From assembly GCF_036088315.1 (NCBI RefSeq), contig NZ_CP107996.1, forward strand, positions 1,364,001 to 1,428,000: a stretch of 64,000 nucleotides of DNA. Reading direction: 5' to 3'. The position numbers and the translations under genes were made by a program. Position 1 is the stretch's first letter. Each line of letters starts with the position of its first letter. Below the pieces are notes generated by a model, which was not told the origin of the DNA, did not search any database, and saw only the letters and a list, made by a program, of their open reading frames with translations. The stretch comes from Streptomyces sp. NBC_00344. Lineage in GTDB: Bacteria > Actinomycetota > Actinomycetes > Streptomycetales > Streptomycetaceae. Shown here piece by piece: positions 8,811 to 18,183 of the stretch.

Positions 8811-9143
8811 ATGCAACGACTCTCACTCGAAGCCCTGGGCCGCCAGCAGATGGAGCTGGCGGCTGCCGCCGGGGGCGGCCACACCGCCGACACCGTCTAC
8901 GGCGGTCATGAGAAGGTGCTGCGCCAGACGGTCATCGGTATGACTCGCGGCGCCGAACTCGCCGAGCACGAGAATCCGGGTGAGGCGACCGTGCACGTCC
9001 TGCACGGAAGGGTGCGGCTCACGGCGGGGGACTTGGCCTGGGAGGGCCGGAAGGGCGATCTCATCATCGTGCCGGACAGCCGTCATCGCCTGGAGGCCCT
9101 CGAGGACTCCGCGCTCCTGCTGACGGTGGCCAAACTGCTCTGA
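8811..9143 (+). CDS. Cupin-domain protein
   Basis: A 110-residue single-domain cupin. The motif-1 region reads TRGAELAEHENPGEATVHVLHGRV, and the second runs GDLIIVPDSRHRLEALEDS with a conserved His. Small cupins of this kind bind a metal and often act as sensors or modest catalysts. The start at 8811 (MQRLSLEAL) is used because the upstream in-frame sequence is shadow. It converges on the DUF1206 gene. Confidence 0.8.
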   Translation: MQRLSLEALGRQQMELAAAAGGGHTADTVYGGHEKVLRQTVIGMTRGAELAEHENPGEATVHVLHGRVRLTAGDLAWEGRKGDLIIVPDSRHRLEALEDSALLLTVAKLL

Positions 9144-9186
9144 CACGGGCACTGCCCGGACGGCCCCGCCCCAGCGGCCCCGCCCT

Positions 9187-10029
9187 TCAGACCTTGCGCC
9201 AGCGGGCGCTCGCCCAGGAGAAGACACCGAACGCCGCCAGGCCGAGCGCGATCAGCGCCAGGAGCCACGGCCCCGCGGGGGTTTCGGTGAAGGACCGCAA
9301 GGTGTCGTCCATGCCCTTCGCCTTGCCCGGCTTGCGCTGCGCCGCTGCGGCGATGGCGAAGCCGCCGGCCGTCGCGAAGACGATGCCCCGCGACGCGCCG
9401 CCGACCACCCCGAAGAAGTCGACGGTCCTGCGTACCCGTCGCGACATCTCGGTCATCTTCAGATGCTTGTGGTATTTGCGCATCAGAGCGCGGGCGGCGA
9501 TCCACAGCCCGGCGCCCAGCACTCCGGCCCCCGCGAGGCCGACGATCCACTGACCGGCCGGCCAGTGCAGCACCTCGGCCGTCACATCACTGGAGCGCTT
9601 GTCGCTCGAACCGCTGCCGCTGCTCTTGTCCCCCGCCGCGTAGGACAGCACGGAGAAGGAGACAAAACCGTAGAAGACGAAGCGCCCGGCGGCCATGGCC
9701 CGCTTGCTCGCCTTGTCGCCGTCCGGTCCCGCCTGTCCGAACAGGGCCTCCGAGAGACGCCAGAGCGCCATCCCGGCAAGAGCTGCCCCGAGCAGCCACA
9801 ACAGGACGTTTCCGAACGGCTTGTGAGCGATCTCGGCGATGGCGCCGCCGCGGTCCGCCTGCTGTCCTCCTCCGTCGGAGAAGGCGATGCGCAGCGCCAG
9901 GACGCCGACCAGGACGTAGATCAGTCCGCGGGCGGCGAACCCGGCACGGGCGCCGGCCTCGACGGCCGGGCCGTTCGCCGTACGCCGCACGCGGCTTCTT
10001 CCGCGAAGTGACACTGAACGGGTATTCAT
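9187..10029 (-). CDS. DUF1206 membrane protein
   Basis: A 280-residue integral membrane protein built from three repeats of about 70-80 residues with two helices each, the DUF1206 architecture. Repeat starts are visible as GFAARGLIYVLVGVLALRIAF, GRFVFYGFVSFSVLSY and GASRGIVFATAGGFAIAAAA, each with the family's R/G-phi-phi-Y/F pattern. The second linker is Ser/Gly-rich (KSSGSGSSDKRSS). The start at 10029 (MNTRSVSLRGR) gives a short basic N-terminus. Role unknown. Confidence 0.85.
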   Translation of the reverse strand: MNTRSVSLRGRSRVRRTANGPAVEAGARAGFAARGLIYVLVGVLALRIAFSDGGGQQADRGGAIAEIAHKPFGNVLLWLLGAALAGMALWRLSEALFGQAGPDGDKASKRAMAAGRFVFYGFVSFSVLSYAAGDKSSGSGSSDKRSSDVTAEVLHWPAGQWIVGLAGAGVLGAGLWIAARALMRKYHKHLKMTEMSRRVRRTVDFFGVVGGASRGIVFATAGGFAIAAAAQRKPGKAKGMDDTLRSFTETPAGPWLLALIALGLAAFGVFSWASARWRKV

Positions 10030-10252
10030 AGTTCCCGATTGCCCTGTCCGGGAGGATGAACACCCCATCGTGACCCGCCCACGGCGCCGGCCGGACACCT
10101 TCCCGGAAACCGGGACCCGGACCCCAGCCGGCCGGCGATGAGCACCCGTGGGGCCCAACGGCACCGCAGGACCCATCCCGTAACACCACCGCTGCGCCGC
10201 GGGCCCGCGAGATCCGCCCCCGACGGCAGGGCCGGCTCTCGCGGACGTGACG

Positions 10253-11587
10253 TCAGACGGGCCGCCGCTCGATCACAACCGGCCGCCAGCTCTGCCCGCC
10301 GGACCTCGCCGCTGCGTCGGCCGTGCCGGCATCAGGGTCCTCCTGCCGGCGGCGTCTGCCACCGCGGGCGAAGAAGTCGGCCAGCGGCAGCGTGGCCGCG
10401 CCCCGGGTGACCGCGTCGGCGCCCAGCTGGCCCAGGTCGATGGTCACTCGCTCGGCCGGATGCCGCATCGCGTACTTCTTCGCGTAGCGGCGCACGGCGG
10501 GCAGCAGTGCGGGACCCAGCAGCAAGCCCGCCCAACCGCCGACCAGAACGCGTTCGGGCCGGAAGAGATTGACCAGATCGGCGATTCCGGCGCCCAGGTA
10601 CTCGGCGGTCTCGTCGAGAAGCCGGGCAGCGCCGGCATCGGCCGGCCTTCCGTCTCCGGCAGGCACAGCGGCCTCAAGGAGCGCGGCGAGGGCCGTCTCC
10701 TCGTCGGGCGACGAGGCCGGCGGGCCACCGGTCTCCAGCCAGCGTTCACGGATGGCCTCCGCGCCGACATACGCCTCGAGGCAGCCGGGCGATCCGCAGC
10801 GGCAACGCCGGCCGCCGACCCGCACGGTGGTGTGACCCCATTCGACGGCCCGGCTCTGCGCGCCGCCGTAGAGCTCGCCGTCGACCACGATGCACGCGCT
10901 GACGCCGGAGCCGAACAGCACCACGGCGGCATCGCCGGCGCCGCGTCCGCCGCCGAACCACATCTCCGCCTGTCCGAGTGTCTTCGCGCCGTTGTCGATG
11001 AAGAACGGCACATCGGAGGGGAGTTCGGCGGACTCGCGGAGCATGGCCTCCAGCGGTACGGCGTCCCAGCCGACCGTCTGGCCGTGCACCACGACTCCGT
11101 CGGGCGAACCGCGGTCGATGATTCCGGGCACGCCGACACCCACCCCGACGAGCTCGTCCGTCTCGATGGACGAGTCCCGCAGTACGTCGGCAACGGCGTC
11201 CCGGATGTGGGCGACGATCCAGTCGACGTCATAGCCGTGGTGGATCAGGGGCCGGTCGGCCCGGGCGAGTTCGGTCAGAGCCAGATCGAAGAGCTCGACC
11301 TGCACCCGGGTCTCACCGACGTCGATGCCGATGAGGTAGCCGCTGGTGGGGGCCACACGGAGAAGGGTGCGTGGCCTGCCGCCCTCGGAATCGACGATTC
11401 CGGCCTCCTCGAGGAGACCTTCCGCCGCAAGTTCCGCAACGACGTTGCTGATTGATCCCGAACTCAGGCCGGTGGTGGTGCCGAGCTCCTGGCGGCTGAG
11501 CGGGCCTTCGAAATACAAACGTTGCAAAACCTCCGCCCGGTTGCCCCGCCGCAGGTCACGCACGGTTCGTCTGCTCTGTTCAGCCAT
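10253..11587 (-). CDS. ROK-family transcriptional repressor
   Basis: A 444-residue ROK protein. A winged HTH (about residues 15-75, with LSRQELGTTTGLSSGSISNVV) is followed by a sugar-kinase-like ROK domain starting GIDVGE (87-92), with the zinc motif CRCGSPGCLE at 262-271 (Cys262, 264, 269). Such NagC/XylR-type proteins bind DNA until a sugar ligand releases them. It is transcribed away from the sugar ABC transporter and GH1 genes. A dyad lies in the 142-base divergent region, so it probably represses that operon. The ATG at 11587 has a GGAGGAAGGAG ribosome-binding site. Confidence 0.93.
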   Translation of the reverse strand: MAEQSRRTVRDLRRGNRAEVLQRLYFEGPLSRQELGTTTGLSSGSISNVVAELAAEGLLEEAGIVDSEGGRPRTLLRVAPTSGYLIGIDVGETRVQVELFDLALTELARADRPLIHHGYDVDWIVAHIRDAVADVLRDSSIETDELVGVGVGVPGIIDRGSPDGVVVHGQTVGWDAVPLEAMLRESAELPSDVPFFIDNGAKTLGQAEMWFGGGRGAGDAAVVLFGSGVSACIVVDGELYGGAQSRAVEWGHTTVRVGGRRCRCGSPGCLEAYVGAEAIRERWLETGGPPASSPDEETALAALLEAAVPAGDGRPADAGAARLLDETAEYLGAGIADLVNLFRPERVLVGGWAGLLLGPALLPAVRRYAKKYAMRHPAERVTIDLGQLGADAVTRGAATLPLADFFARGGRRRRQEDPDAGTADAAARSGGQSWRPVVIERRPV

Positions 11588-11628
11588 GTGACTCCTTCCT
11601 CCGATGCAACATACCCCCGCCAAAGACC

Positions 11629-11657
11629 TTGACGCGACCTTCTCTCACTACTTAACT
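11629..11657 (+). promoter_or_regulatory. Probable promoter of the sugar ABC operon
   Basis: A TTGACG hexamer at 11629-11634 is followed, 17 bases later, by TTAACT (11652-11657). It is oriented toward the binding-protein gene and lies immediately upstream of the dyad candidate operator. The -35 is good and the -10 weak. Confidence 0.45.
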
Positions 11658-11679
11658 CACGACCTAGATTAAGTCGTGA
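11657..11679. promoter_or_regulatory. Candidate ROK operator (inverted repeat)
   Basis: A perfect 7-base inverted repeat TCACGAC-N9-GTCGTGA abuts the predicted -10 of the sugar operon. An overlapping shorter dyad CTTAA/TTAAG (11651-11655 and 11669-11673) is also present. The position and symmetry suit a repressor site for the divergent ROK protein. Confidence 0.5.
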
Positions 11680-11729
11680 AGGCCGTTCGTACAGTGAACG
11701 CAGCCCTCCCCGGGAAGGGGCCAACGAAC

Positions 11730-13049
11730 ATGCGCAGAATCAGAGCCGCAGCAGCAGTCGCCATCACCGTCTCCACTCTCGCCGGTGCCACGGCGTGCGG
11801 CGGGGGCAGCGAAGCAGGGGGCAGCAATGAGTCCCCCAAGACGCTCACCTACTGGGCGTCCAACCAGGGACCGAGCATCCCGGCGGACAAGAAGATCCTC
11901 ACACCCGAGCTGAAGAAGTTCGAGAAGCAGACCGGTATCAAGGTCAAGCTCGAGGTCGTGCCGTGGTCGGATCTGCTCAAGCGCATCCTGGCCGCGACCA
12001 CGTCCGGTCAGGGCCCCGACGTCCTCAACATCGGCAACACCTGGTCCGCGTCGCTCCAGGCCACCGGAGCCCTGCTGCCGTGGAACGCCAAGAACTTCGA
12101 CGCCATCGGCGGCCGCGACCGGTTCGTCGACGCCGCTGTCGGCTCGGCCGGCGCGGAGGGCAAGGACCCGTCCGCCGTCCCGCTGTACTCGCTGTCCTAC
12201 GCGCTCTACTACAACAAGAAGATGTTCGCCGACGCGGGCATAGCGCAGGCCCCGGCCACCTGGGACGAACTGGTCGCCGACGGCAAGAAGATCTCGAAGA
12301 ACGGCACCAGCGGCAAGTGGGGGCTCGGCGCCGAGGGCGGCAACCTCTCCAACAACATCCACCAGGCCTTCGTCCTGGGCCAGCAGCACGGAGCCGACTT
12401 CTTCGACGCCTCGGGCAAGCCGACGTTCACCTCTCCCGGGGCCGTCGCCGCCGTGAAGCAGTACGTCGACTTCATGGGCAAGGACAAGATCATCGCGCCC
12501 GGCAACGCCGAGTACGCCCAGAACCAGTCGCTCAGTGACTTCTCCAAGGGCAAGACCGCCATGGTGCTGTGGCAGGCTGCCGCCTCCACCTTCGCCTCCC
12601 AGGGCATGAAGCCCGAGGACTGGGGCGCGGCACCGGTCCCGGTCCAGTCCGGCACCCCCGGCAAGGGCAAGAACGTCAACTCCATGGTCGCGGGCATCAA
12701 TATGGCCGTCTTCAAGAACACCAAGAACACCAAGGGCGCTCTGCAGTTCGTGAAGTTCATGACCAGTACCGATGAGCAGAAGCTCCTCAACAAGGCCTAC
12801 GGCTCGGTCCCCCCGGTCACGGCCGCCCAGTCGGACCCCGCCTTCAACGCCCCCGGTGTGAAGGTCCTCAAGGACACCCTCAGCAACAGCGCCGCGCCGC
12901 TGCCCCAGGTCGCGTCGGAGTCGCAGTTCGAGACGACCGTCGGCACCGCCATCAAGGAGCTGTGGGCGGACGCCGCAGCGGGCAAGGCCATCACGACCGA
13001 ATCCGTGAAGGCCAAGCTCACCAAGGCCCAGCAGCAGATGACGCAGTGA
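11730..13049 (+). CDS. Sugar ABC transporter substrate-binding lipoprotein
   Basis: A 439-residue extracellular solute-binding protein (family 1, SBP_bac_1). A basic N-terminus and hydrophobic stretch lead to a lipid-attachment Cys in GATACGGG. The mature part contains typical features such as KFEKQTGIKVKLEVVPW, GPDVLNIGNTW and the Trp-rich ligand-facing segments. The in-frame GTG at 11676 lies inside the operator dyad, so the ATG at 11730 with a GGAAGGGG ribosome-binding site is preferred. First gene of the importer operon. The GH1 partner suggests a beta-glucoside or cello-oligosaccharide ligand. Confidence 0.92.
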   Translation: MRRIRAAAAVAITVSTLAGATACGGGSEAGGSNESPKTLTYWASNQGPSIPADKKILTPELKKFEKQTGIKVKLEVVPWSDLLKRILAATTSGQGPDVLNIGNTWSASLQATGALLPWNAKNFDAIGGRDRFVDAAVGSAGAEGKDPSAVPLYSLSYALYYNKKMFADAGIAQAPATWDELVADGKKISKNGTSGKWGLGAEGGNLSNNIHQAFVLGQQHGADFFDASGKPTFTSPGAVAAVKQYVDFMGKDKIIAPGNAEYAQNQSLSDFSKGKTAMVLWQAAASTFASQGMKPEDWGAAPVPVQSGTPGKGKNVNSMVAGINMAVFKNTKNTKGALQFVKFMTSTDEQKLLNKAYGSVPPVTAAQSDPAFNAPGVKVLKDTLSNSAAPLPQVASESQFETTVGTAIKELWADAAAGKAITTESVKAKLTKAQQQMTQ

Positions 13050-13060
13050 GGCACTGACCC

Positions 13061-14068
13061 ATGACCGCCACCGATACCACCTCACAGGTACCGCAGGCGG
13101 CCGGCGACGATGTTCTGAAGTCCGGGGGTGCGCGGGGACGTTTCCCGCGCATTCCCGACCGGATCCGCCGCGGCGGCCTGCCCTACCTGCTTCTCCTGCC
13201 CGCGCTGGTGCTGGAACTGCTGATCCACATCCTGCCGATGATCATCGGTATGGTGATGAGCTTCCGCGGGCTCACCCAGTTCTTCATCCGGAACTGGAGC
13301 AACGCCCCCTGGACGGGGCTGCACAACTACCGGGTCGCGGTGGACTTCGACGCCCCGATCGGCAAGGCCCTGCTGCACTCCTTCTACGTCACCCTCGGCT
13401 TCACGCTGCTGGCCGTCGGCCTCTCCTGGCTGGTCGGCACCGGTACCGCGGTGCTCATGCAGGAGAACTTCCGCGGCCGGGGCCTCCTTCGGACGATCTT
13501 CCTCGTCCCGTACGCCCTGCCGGCCTATGCCGCCATCATCACCTGGGCGTTCATGTTCCAGCGGGACAACGGCCTGGTGAACCATGTGCTCCACGACCAG
13601 CTGCACATCACCGACAAGCCGTCGTTCTGGCTCATCGGCGACAACAGTTTCTACGCGCTGGTCATCGTGGCCATCTGGAAGTCCTGGCCGTTCGCCTTCC
13701 TCATGGTCATGGCCGCGCTGCAGAACATCCCGCGCGAGCTGTACGAGGCGGCGTCGATCGACGGCGCGGGACTGTGGCAGCAGATCCGCAAGATCACCAT
13801 GCCCTCGCTCCGCCCGGTCAACCAGGTCCTGGTCCTCGTTCTCTTCCTGTGGACGTTCAACGACTTCAACACGCCGTACGTGCTGTTCGGGAAGTCGGCG
13901 CCGGAATCCGCGGACCTGATCTCCATCCACATCTACCAGTCCTCGTTCGACACCTGGAACTTCGGCAGCGGGTCGGCCATGTCCGTACTGCTCCTGCTGT
14001 TCCTGCTCGTGGTGACGACCGTCTACCTGATCTTCACCTCGCGCGGAAGGAAAACTTCCGATGGCTAG
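13061..14068 (+). CDS. Sugar ABC transporter permease (MalF type)
   Basis: A 335-residue inner-membrane permease with about six helices. The cytoplasmic EAA loop reads ELYEAASIDGAGLWQQIRKITMP, the coupling site for the ATPase. It follows the binding-protein gene by 11 bases and overlaps the next permease by 8. No ATPase gene lies in the operon, consistent with streptomycete importers energised by the shared MsiK ATPase (known for the class, not shown here). Confidence 0.93.
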   Translation: MTATDTTSQVPQAAGDDVLKSGGARGRFPRIPDRIRRGGLPYLLLLPALVLELLIHILPMIIGMVMSFRGLTQFFIRNWSNAPWTGLHNYRVAVDFDAPIGKALLHSFYVTLGFTLLAVGLSWLVGTGTAVLMQENFRGRGLLRTIFLVPYALPAYAAIITWAFMFQRDNGLVNHVLHDQLHITDKPSFWLIGDNSFYALVIVAIWKSWPFAFLMVMAALQNIPRELYEAASIDGAGLWQQIRKITMPSLRPVNQVLVLVLFLWTFNDFNTPYVLFGKSAPESADLISIHIYQSSFDTWNFGSGSAMSVLLLLFLLVVTTVYLIFTSRGRKTSDG

Positions 14069-14957
14069 CTCCACCCACGCCCCCCGGTCGCCCGGGGCCA
14101 CCGTCCACCGGTCGCCCACCGCGCCCCCGCAGTCCTTTGTCTGGACCCGGCGCGTGGTACTCACGCTGATCACGGTCTTCACCCTGGTGCCGGTCTACGT
14201 GATGCTCAGCAGCTCGCTGAAGCCGCTGTCCGACGTCTCGGGCAAGTTCTCCTGGATCCCGAACGGTTTCAGCATCCGCCCCTACGTCGACATCTGGAGC
14301 ACGATCCCACTCGCCCGGTACTTCGTGAACTCGCTGATCGTGGCGGGCACCGCGAGCATCTGCTCGGTGGTCGTCGCGATCTTCGCGGCGTACTCGGTGA
14401 GCCGCTACCGGTTCCGCGGCAAGCGGGTCTTCACGGTCACCGTGCTCTCCACGCAGATGTTCCCCGGCATCCTCTTCCTGCTCCCGCTGTTCCTGATCTT
14501 CGTCAACATCGGGAACTCCACGGGCATCGACCTCTACGGCTCGCGCGGCGGCCTGATCCTCACCTACCTGACCTTCTCGCTGCCGTTCTCGATCTGGATG
14601 CTGATCGGCTACTTCGACTCCATCCCGAAGGATCTCGACGAGGCGGCGATGGTGGACGGCTGCGGGCCGCTGGGCGCGCTGTTCAGGGTCGTCGTGCCCG
14701 CCGCGATCCCCGGCATCGTCGCCGTCACCCTGTACGCGTTCATGACCGCGTGGGGCGAAGTGCTCTTCGCCTCGGTCATGACGAACGACAACACGAGAAC
14801 GCTCGCCGTGGGTCTCCAGGGCTACTCGACACAGAACGACGTGTACTGGAACCAGATCATGGCCGCGTCCCTCGTGGTCAGCATCCCCGTGGTCGCCGGC
14901 TTCCTCCTCCTCCAGCGTTACCTCGTCGCCGGTCTCACCGCCGGCGCTGTCAAGTGA
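14061..14957 (+). CDS. Sugar ABC transporter permease (MalG type)
   Basis: A 298-residue second permease with the family EAA loop [23 protein letters not shown] and about six membrane helices. It has a proline-rich cytoplasmic N-terminus. It starts inside the end of the MalF-like gene, so the two subunits are translationally coupled. The products should form the heterodimeric membrane channel of the importer. Confidence 0.93.
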   Translation: MASSTHAPRSPGATVHRSPTAPPQSFVWTRRVVLTLITVFTLVPVYVMLSSSLKPLSDVSGKFSWIPNGFSIRPYVDIWSTIPLARYFVNSLIVAGTASICSVVVAIFAAYSVSRYRFRGKRVFTVTVLSTQMFPGILFLLPLFLIFVNIGNSTGIDLYGSRGGLILTYLTFSLPFSIWMLIGYFDSIPKDLDEAAMVDGCGPLGALFRVVVPAAIPGIVAVTLYAFMTAWGEVLFASVMTNDNTRTLAVGLQGYSTQNDVYWNQIMAASLVVSIPVVAGFLLLQRYLVAGLTAGAVK

Positions 14958-15006
14958 CCGCAGTCTCCGGCGGTACCGAACAGCACAGCAGAAAGGCAGT
15001 CCGTCC

Positions 15007-16362
15007 GTGAACGACTTCAACTCCCTTCCCGCCGACTTCACCTGGGGTGTGGCCACCGCCGCCTACCAGATCGAGGGAGCCGTAGCCGAGGACGGCCGTT
15101 CTCCCTCCATCTGGGACACGTTCTCCCACCTCCCGGGGAAGATCGACAACAACGACAACGGCGATGTGGCCTGCGATCACTACCACCGCTGGCGTGAGGA
15201 CATCGGGCTGATGAAGCAGCTCGGCGTGGATGCCTACCGCTTCTCCGTGGCCTGGCCGCGCGTCGTTCCGGGCGGCGACGGCCCGGTCAACGACAAGGGG
15301 CTCGCCTTCTACGACGAGCTGGTGGACGGCCTCCTCGAAGCGGGCATCACTCCCTTTCCGACTCTGTACCACTGGGACCTGCCGCAGGTTCTTCAGGACC
15401 GCGGCGGCTGGCCCTCACGGGACACCGCCGAGCACTTCGCCACCTATGCGGCGGTGGTCGCGGAGCGGCTCGGCGACCGGGTGAAGGACTGGACGACGCT
15501 CAACGAGCCGCTCTGCTCGTCGTGGATCGGCCACCTCGAGGGCACGATGGCGCCCGGCCTCACGGACATCACCGCCGCCGTCCGCACGTCGTACCACTTG
15601 CATCTGGGCCACGGCCTGGCCACCCAGGCGATCCGTGCCGCGGTGCCGGGTGCCAGGGTCGGCGTCGTCAACAACATCACCACCTGCGAGCCGGCCACCG
15701 AGCGTGAGGAGGACGTGGCCGCGGCTGTCCGCGCCGACGGACACACCAACCGCTGGTGGCTCGACCCGATCCATGGCCGCGGCTATCCGCAGGACATGGT
15801 CGATCTGTACGGCGTCGACCTGCCGATCCGGGCGGGCGACCTCGACACCATCGCCGCGCCGCTCGACTGGCTGGGCGTGAACTACTACTTCCGCAATGTC
15901 GTCGCCGACGACCCGAAGGGTCCGCTGCCGCACGCCAAGCAGGTCTATCTGCCGGGCGCCCGTCACACCGCGATGGACTGGGAGGTCAACGCCGACGGCC
16001 TGGAGAACATCCTGCTGCGGCTGACCGAGGACTACGGCCCGGAGAAGATCTACGTCACGGAGAACGGCTCCGCCTACCCGGACGTGGTCCGCCCGGACAA
16101 CTGCGTCGACGACCCGGAGCGCACCCAGTACCTCGACGAGCATCTCGCCGCGTGCAGCCGCGCCGCCCGGCGCGGCGTTCCACTGGCGGGATACTTCGCC
16201 TGGTCCCTGCTCGACAACTTCGAGTGGGCGTACGGCTACGACAAGCGCTTCGGCCTCGTACACGTCGACTACCCGACGCAGCGCCGCACCATCAAGGGCA
16301 GCGGACACCGCTATGCGGACATCGTCCGCTCCGCACGCGGGCGTGGCCGCCGGGCGGCCTGA
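15007..16362 (+). CDS. GH1 beta-glucosidase
   Basis: A 451-residue cytosolic family 1 glycoside hydrolase. The acid/base Glu167 is in TLNEP and the nucleophile Glu352 in YVTENG. The N-terminal signature [15 protein letters not shown] is complete. It has no signal peptide, so it should hydrolyse imported beta-glucosides such as cellobiose inside the cell. The GTG start at 15007 lies 49 bases after the MalG-like stop, so it belongs to the same operon. A strong hairpin follows at 16388-16422. Confidence 0.95.
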   Translation: MNDFNSLPADFTWGVATAAYQIEGAVAEDGRSPSIWDTFSHLPGKIDNNDNGDVACDHYHRWREDIGLMKQLGVDAYRFSVAWPRVVPGGDGPVNDKGLAFYDELVDGLLEAGITPFPTLYHWDLPQVLQDRGGWPSRDTAEHFATYAAVVAERLGDRVKDWTTLNEPLCSSWIGHLEGTMAPGLTDITAAVRTSYHLHLGHGLATQAIRAAVPGARVGVVNNITTCEPATEREEDVAAAVRADGHTNRWWLDPIHGRGYPQDMVDLYGVDLPIRAGDLDTIAAPLDWLGVNYYFRNVVADDPKGPLPHAKQVYLPGARHTAMDWEVNADGLENILLRLTEDYGPEKIYVTENGSAYPDVVRPDNCVDDPERTQYLDEHLAACSRAARRGVPLAGYFAWSLLDNFEWAYGYDKRFGLVHVDYPTQRRTIKGSGHRYADIVRSARGRGRRAA

Positions 16363-16387
16363 ACCCGCCCGGATCGCCGCGCCGTTG

Positions 16388-16422
16388 GGGGCCCCGTGCA
16401 GACGCGATCCGCACGGGGCCCC
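16388..16422. terminator. Intrinsic terminator-like hairpin after GH1
   Basis: A perfect 12-base-pair stem GGGGCCCCGTGC / GCACGGGGCCCC with an 11-base loop, 25 bases past the GH1 stop. It lies between the convergent GH1 and MDR genes. It has no U-tract, as is common in actinomycetes. Confidence 0.75.
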
Positions 16423-16623
16423 GTCATGCCGGGCCGGTCGCGGCAGGTGTTCACACGGTCGGAGCCGGCCACCGCACCCTCGGTGGTCACCGAGCCCGGA
16501 CCGATCCTGAGGTCCCCCTGCACCGGCAGGGTCCACACCCCGTCGCGGGACGGGTGCCGGCCGTCACGGCTGGTCTGTCACGCGCACCTCGGGGCACGTG
16601 AGAGCTGTTCCGAACGGGGTGAA

Positions 16624-17541
16624 TCAGCCCATCTCGATCACGATCTTGCCCTGGGTGTGGCCGCTCTCCACGGCGCGCAGCGCCTCCGCAGCCCTGTCCA
16701 GCGGATAGGACCCGGTGACGAACGTCCGCAGTGCCCCGCCGACTGCCAGACGGGCCACTTCGTCGAAGACGGCCGCGTTACGGGCCCTGACGACCGCTGC
16801 TCCGCCGAGCTCGACGGCCAGCGGCTTGCCACCCGCGCTGATCAGCCGCGTCCGATCGGTGACCAGCTCGGCCACCTCCTTCAGCGTGTCGCCGCCGACC
16901 AGGTCGAAGACCGCGTCGACACCGTCGGGGGCCGCTGCCCTTACCCGTTCCGCGACACCGGGGCCTGAGGGCACATGCACCGCACCCAGCGACTCCACGA
17001 AGGCCTTCTTGTCCGCAGCGGCGGTGCCGACGACCCGTACACCCATGTGGCGGGCGATCTGCACGGCGGCAACGCCGACCCCGCCGCCCGCGCCGGTGAT
17101 CAGCAAGGTGGAGCCGCCTGCCGGACCGAGCTGCTGCAGTCCGTCGTACGCGGTGGCCGCCGCTACCGGCAGAACGGCCGCCTCGGCGAAGGACAGGCCG
17201 TCCGGCTTGAGCGCGGTGACCTCCGCGGACAGCACCGTGTATTCGGTGTAACCGCCGGTCCGCGGAGTGCCGAAGACGGCCTGCCCCACCTCGAACCCCT
17301 CGACGCCGGGTCCGACCCGCTCGACGGTCCCGGCCACCTCGCTGCCGAAGACGGCGGGAAACACCGGAGGGCCCTCACCGGGCCTGCGGAATCCGGAGCG
17401 CAGCTTCCAGTCGACCGGATTCACGCCTGCCGCCCGCACAGCGACGAGCAGTTCTCCCGGCCCGGGGGCCGGCACCTCCCGCTCGACAAGGGCCTCGGTC
17501 TCCGGCCCTCCGTTGCGGGTGAATACATACGCCTTGGGCAT
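16624..17541 (-). CDS. Zinc-independent MDR NADPH:quinone oxidoreductase-like protein
   Basis: A 305-residue medium-chain dehydrogenase/reductase. The GroES-like N-terminal domain (VRAAGVNPVDWKLRSG) is followed by the nucleotide-binding motif GAGGGVGVAAVQIA. The Cys/His zinc ligands of alcohol dehydrogenases are absent, so it belongs with the quinone-oxidoreductase/enoyl-reductase group and probably uses NADPH. The ATG at 17541 begins MPKAYVFTRNGG. Substrate unknown. Confidence 0.9.
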   Translation of the reverse strand: MPKAYVFTRNGGPETEALVEREVPAPGPGELLVAVRAAGVNPVDWKLRSGFRRPGEGPPVFPAVFGSEVAGTVERVGPGVEGFEVGQAVFGTPRTGGYTEYTVLSAEVTALKPDGLSFAEAAVLPVAAATAYDGLQQLGPAGGSTLLITGAGGGVGVAAVQIARHMGVRVVGTAAADKKAFVESLGAVHVPSGPGVAERVRAAAPDGVDAVFDLVGGDTLKEVAELVTDRTRLISAGGKPLAVELGGAAVVRARNAAVFDEVARLAVGGALRTFVTGSYPLDRAAEALRAVESGHTQGKIVIEMG

Positions 17542-17807
17542 GAGCTCCCTCAATCCGGTTCGGAACACGGGCTGCCGGGGCAGCCCTGGCGGTTCGGCAA
17601 TGAGAAGTCCGGCCCGCGGGCAGGCATTCCCCTACGGTGACGGGTTCACCGGACCGCAACACATGATGGCCCAGGCCGGACTGAGCCCCACTGCAGCCGG
17701 ACTCGCGTCAATTCGCTGGAGGGGTGCCACCGGCCGCATCCCGTGCCCCGGTCGAACCGATCCGGAGTGCCCCGGTGCGGGCAACTCGTCATGGGAGGGA
17801 AGACCCG

Positions 17808-18060
17808 GTGGAGCACGGCGGATGGGCCGACGAAGGGTTCGGAGCGGTCGCGGACGTATTCTCGCGGTTCGTGAGGTGGACACCGGTGGTCCGCGCGATC
17901 GAGGCGCAGCAGCCACTGTGGCCGCCGGGAAGCGCGTACGAGTATCACGCCCATGTCTTCGGCTTCCTGATCGGGGAGCCGATCCGCCGGATCACCGGGC
18001 TGGACCCGGGCGCGTACTTCCGCAAGGTCATCGGCGACGCGCGTGCCACCGGGCTCATCC
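17808..18060 (+). pseudogene. Serine hydrolase (beta-lactamase family) remnant with internal deletion
   Basis: The frame from a GTG at 17808 (GGAGGG ribosome-binding site) begins HGGWADEGFGAVADVFSRFV, which looks like the N-terminus of EstB-type serine hydrolases. It continues straight into RWTPVVRAIEAQQPLWPPGSAYEYHAHVFGFLIGEPIRRITG, which normally lies past residue 150. The middle with the catalytic SxxK is missing, and homology fades after about 18060 although the frame stays open to 18251. An in-frame deletion plus C-terminal loss best explains this. Confidence 0.65.
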
Positions 18061-18158
18061 CGGCGGTGCGGGAGTGTCCGGCCGGCCGGTGCGCCGCTCG
18101 GCTCCCGGCCGCCGGCGGCGCCGCGGAAACAGGTCCTCAGCGGCGCCGTCGGTGGGAC

Positions 18159-18174
18159 GGCCGGTCATCCGGCC
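18159..18174. terminator. Small hairpin downstream of the alpha-galactosidase gene
   Basis: GGCCGG-TCAT-CCGGCC, a perfect 6-base-pair stem 10 bases beyond the alpha-galactosidase stop codon. Short, so only a tentative terminator. Confidence 0.35.
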
Positions 18175-18183
18175 CCGATGGTT

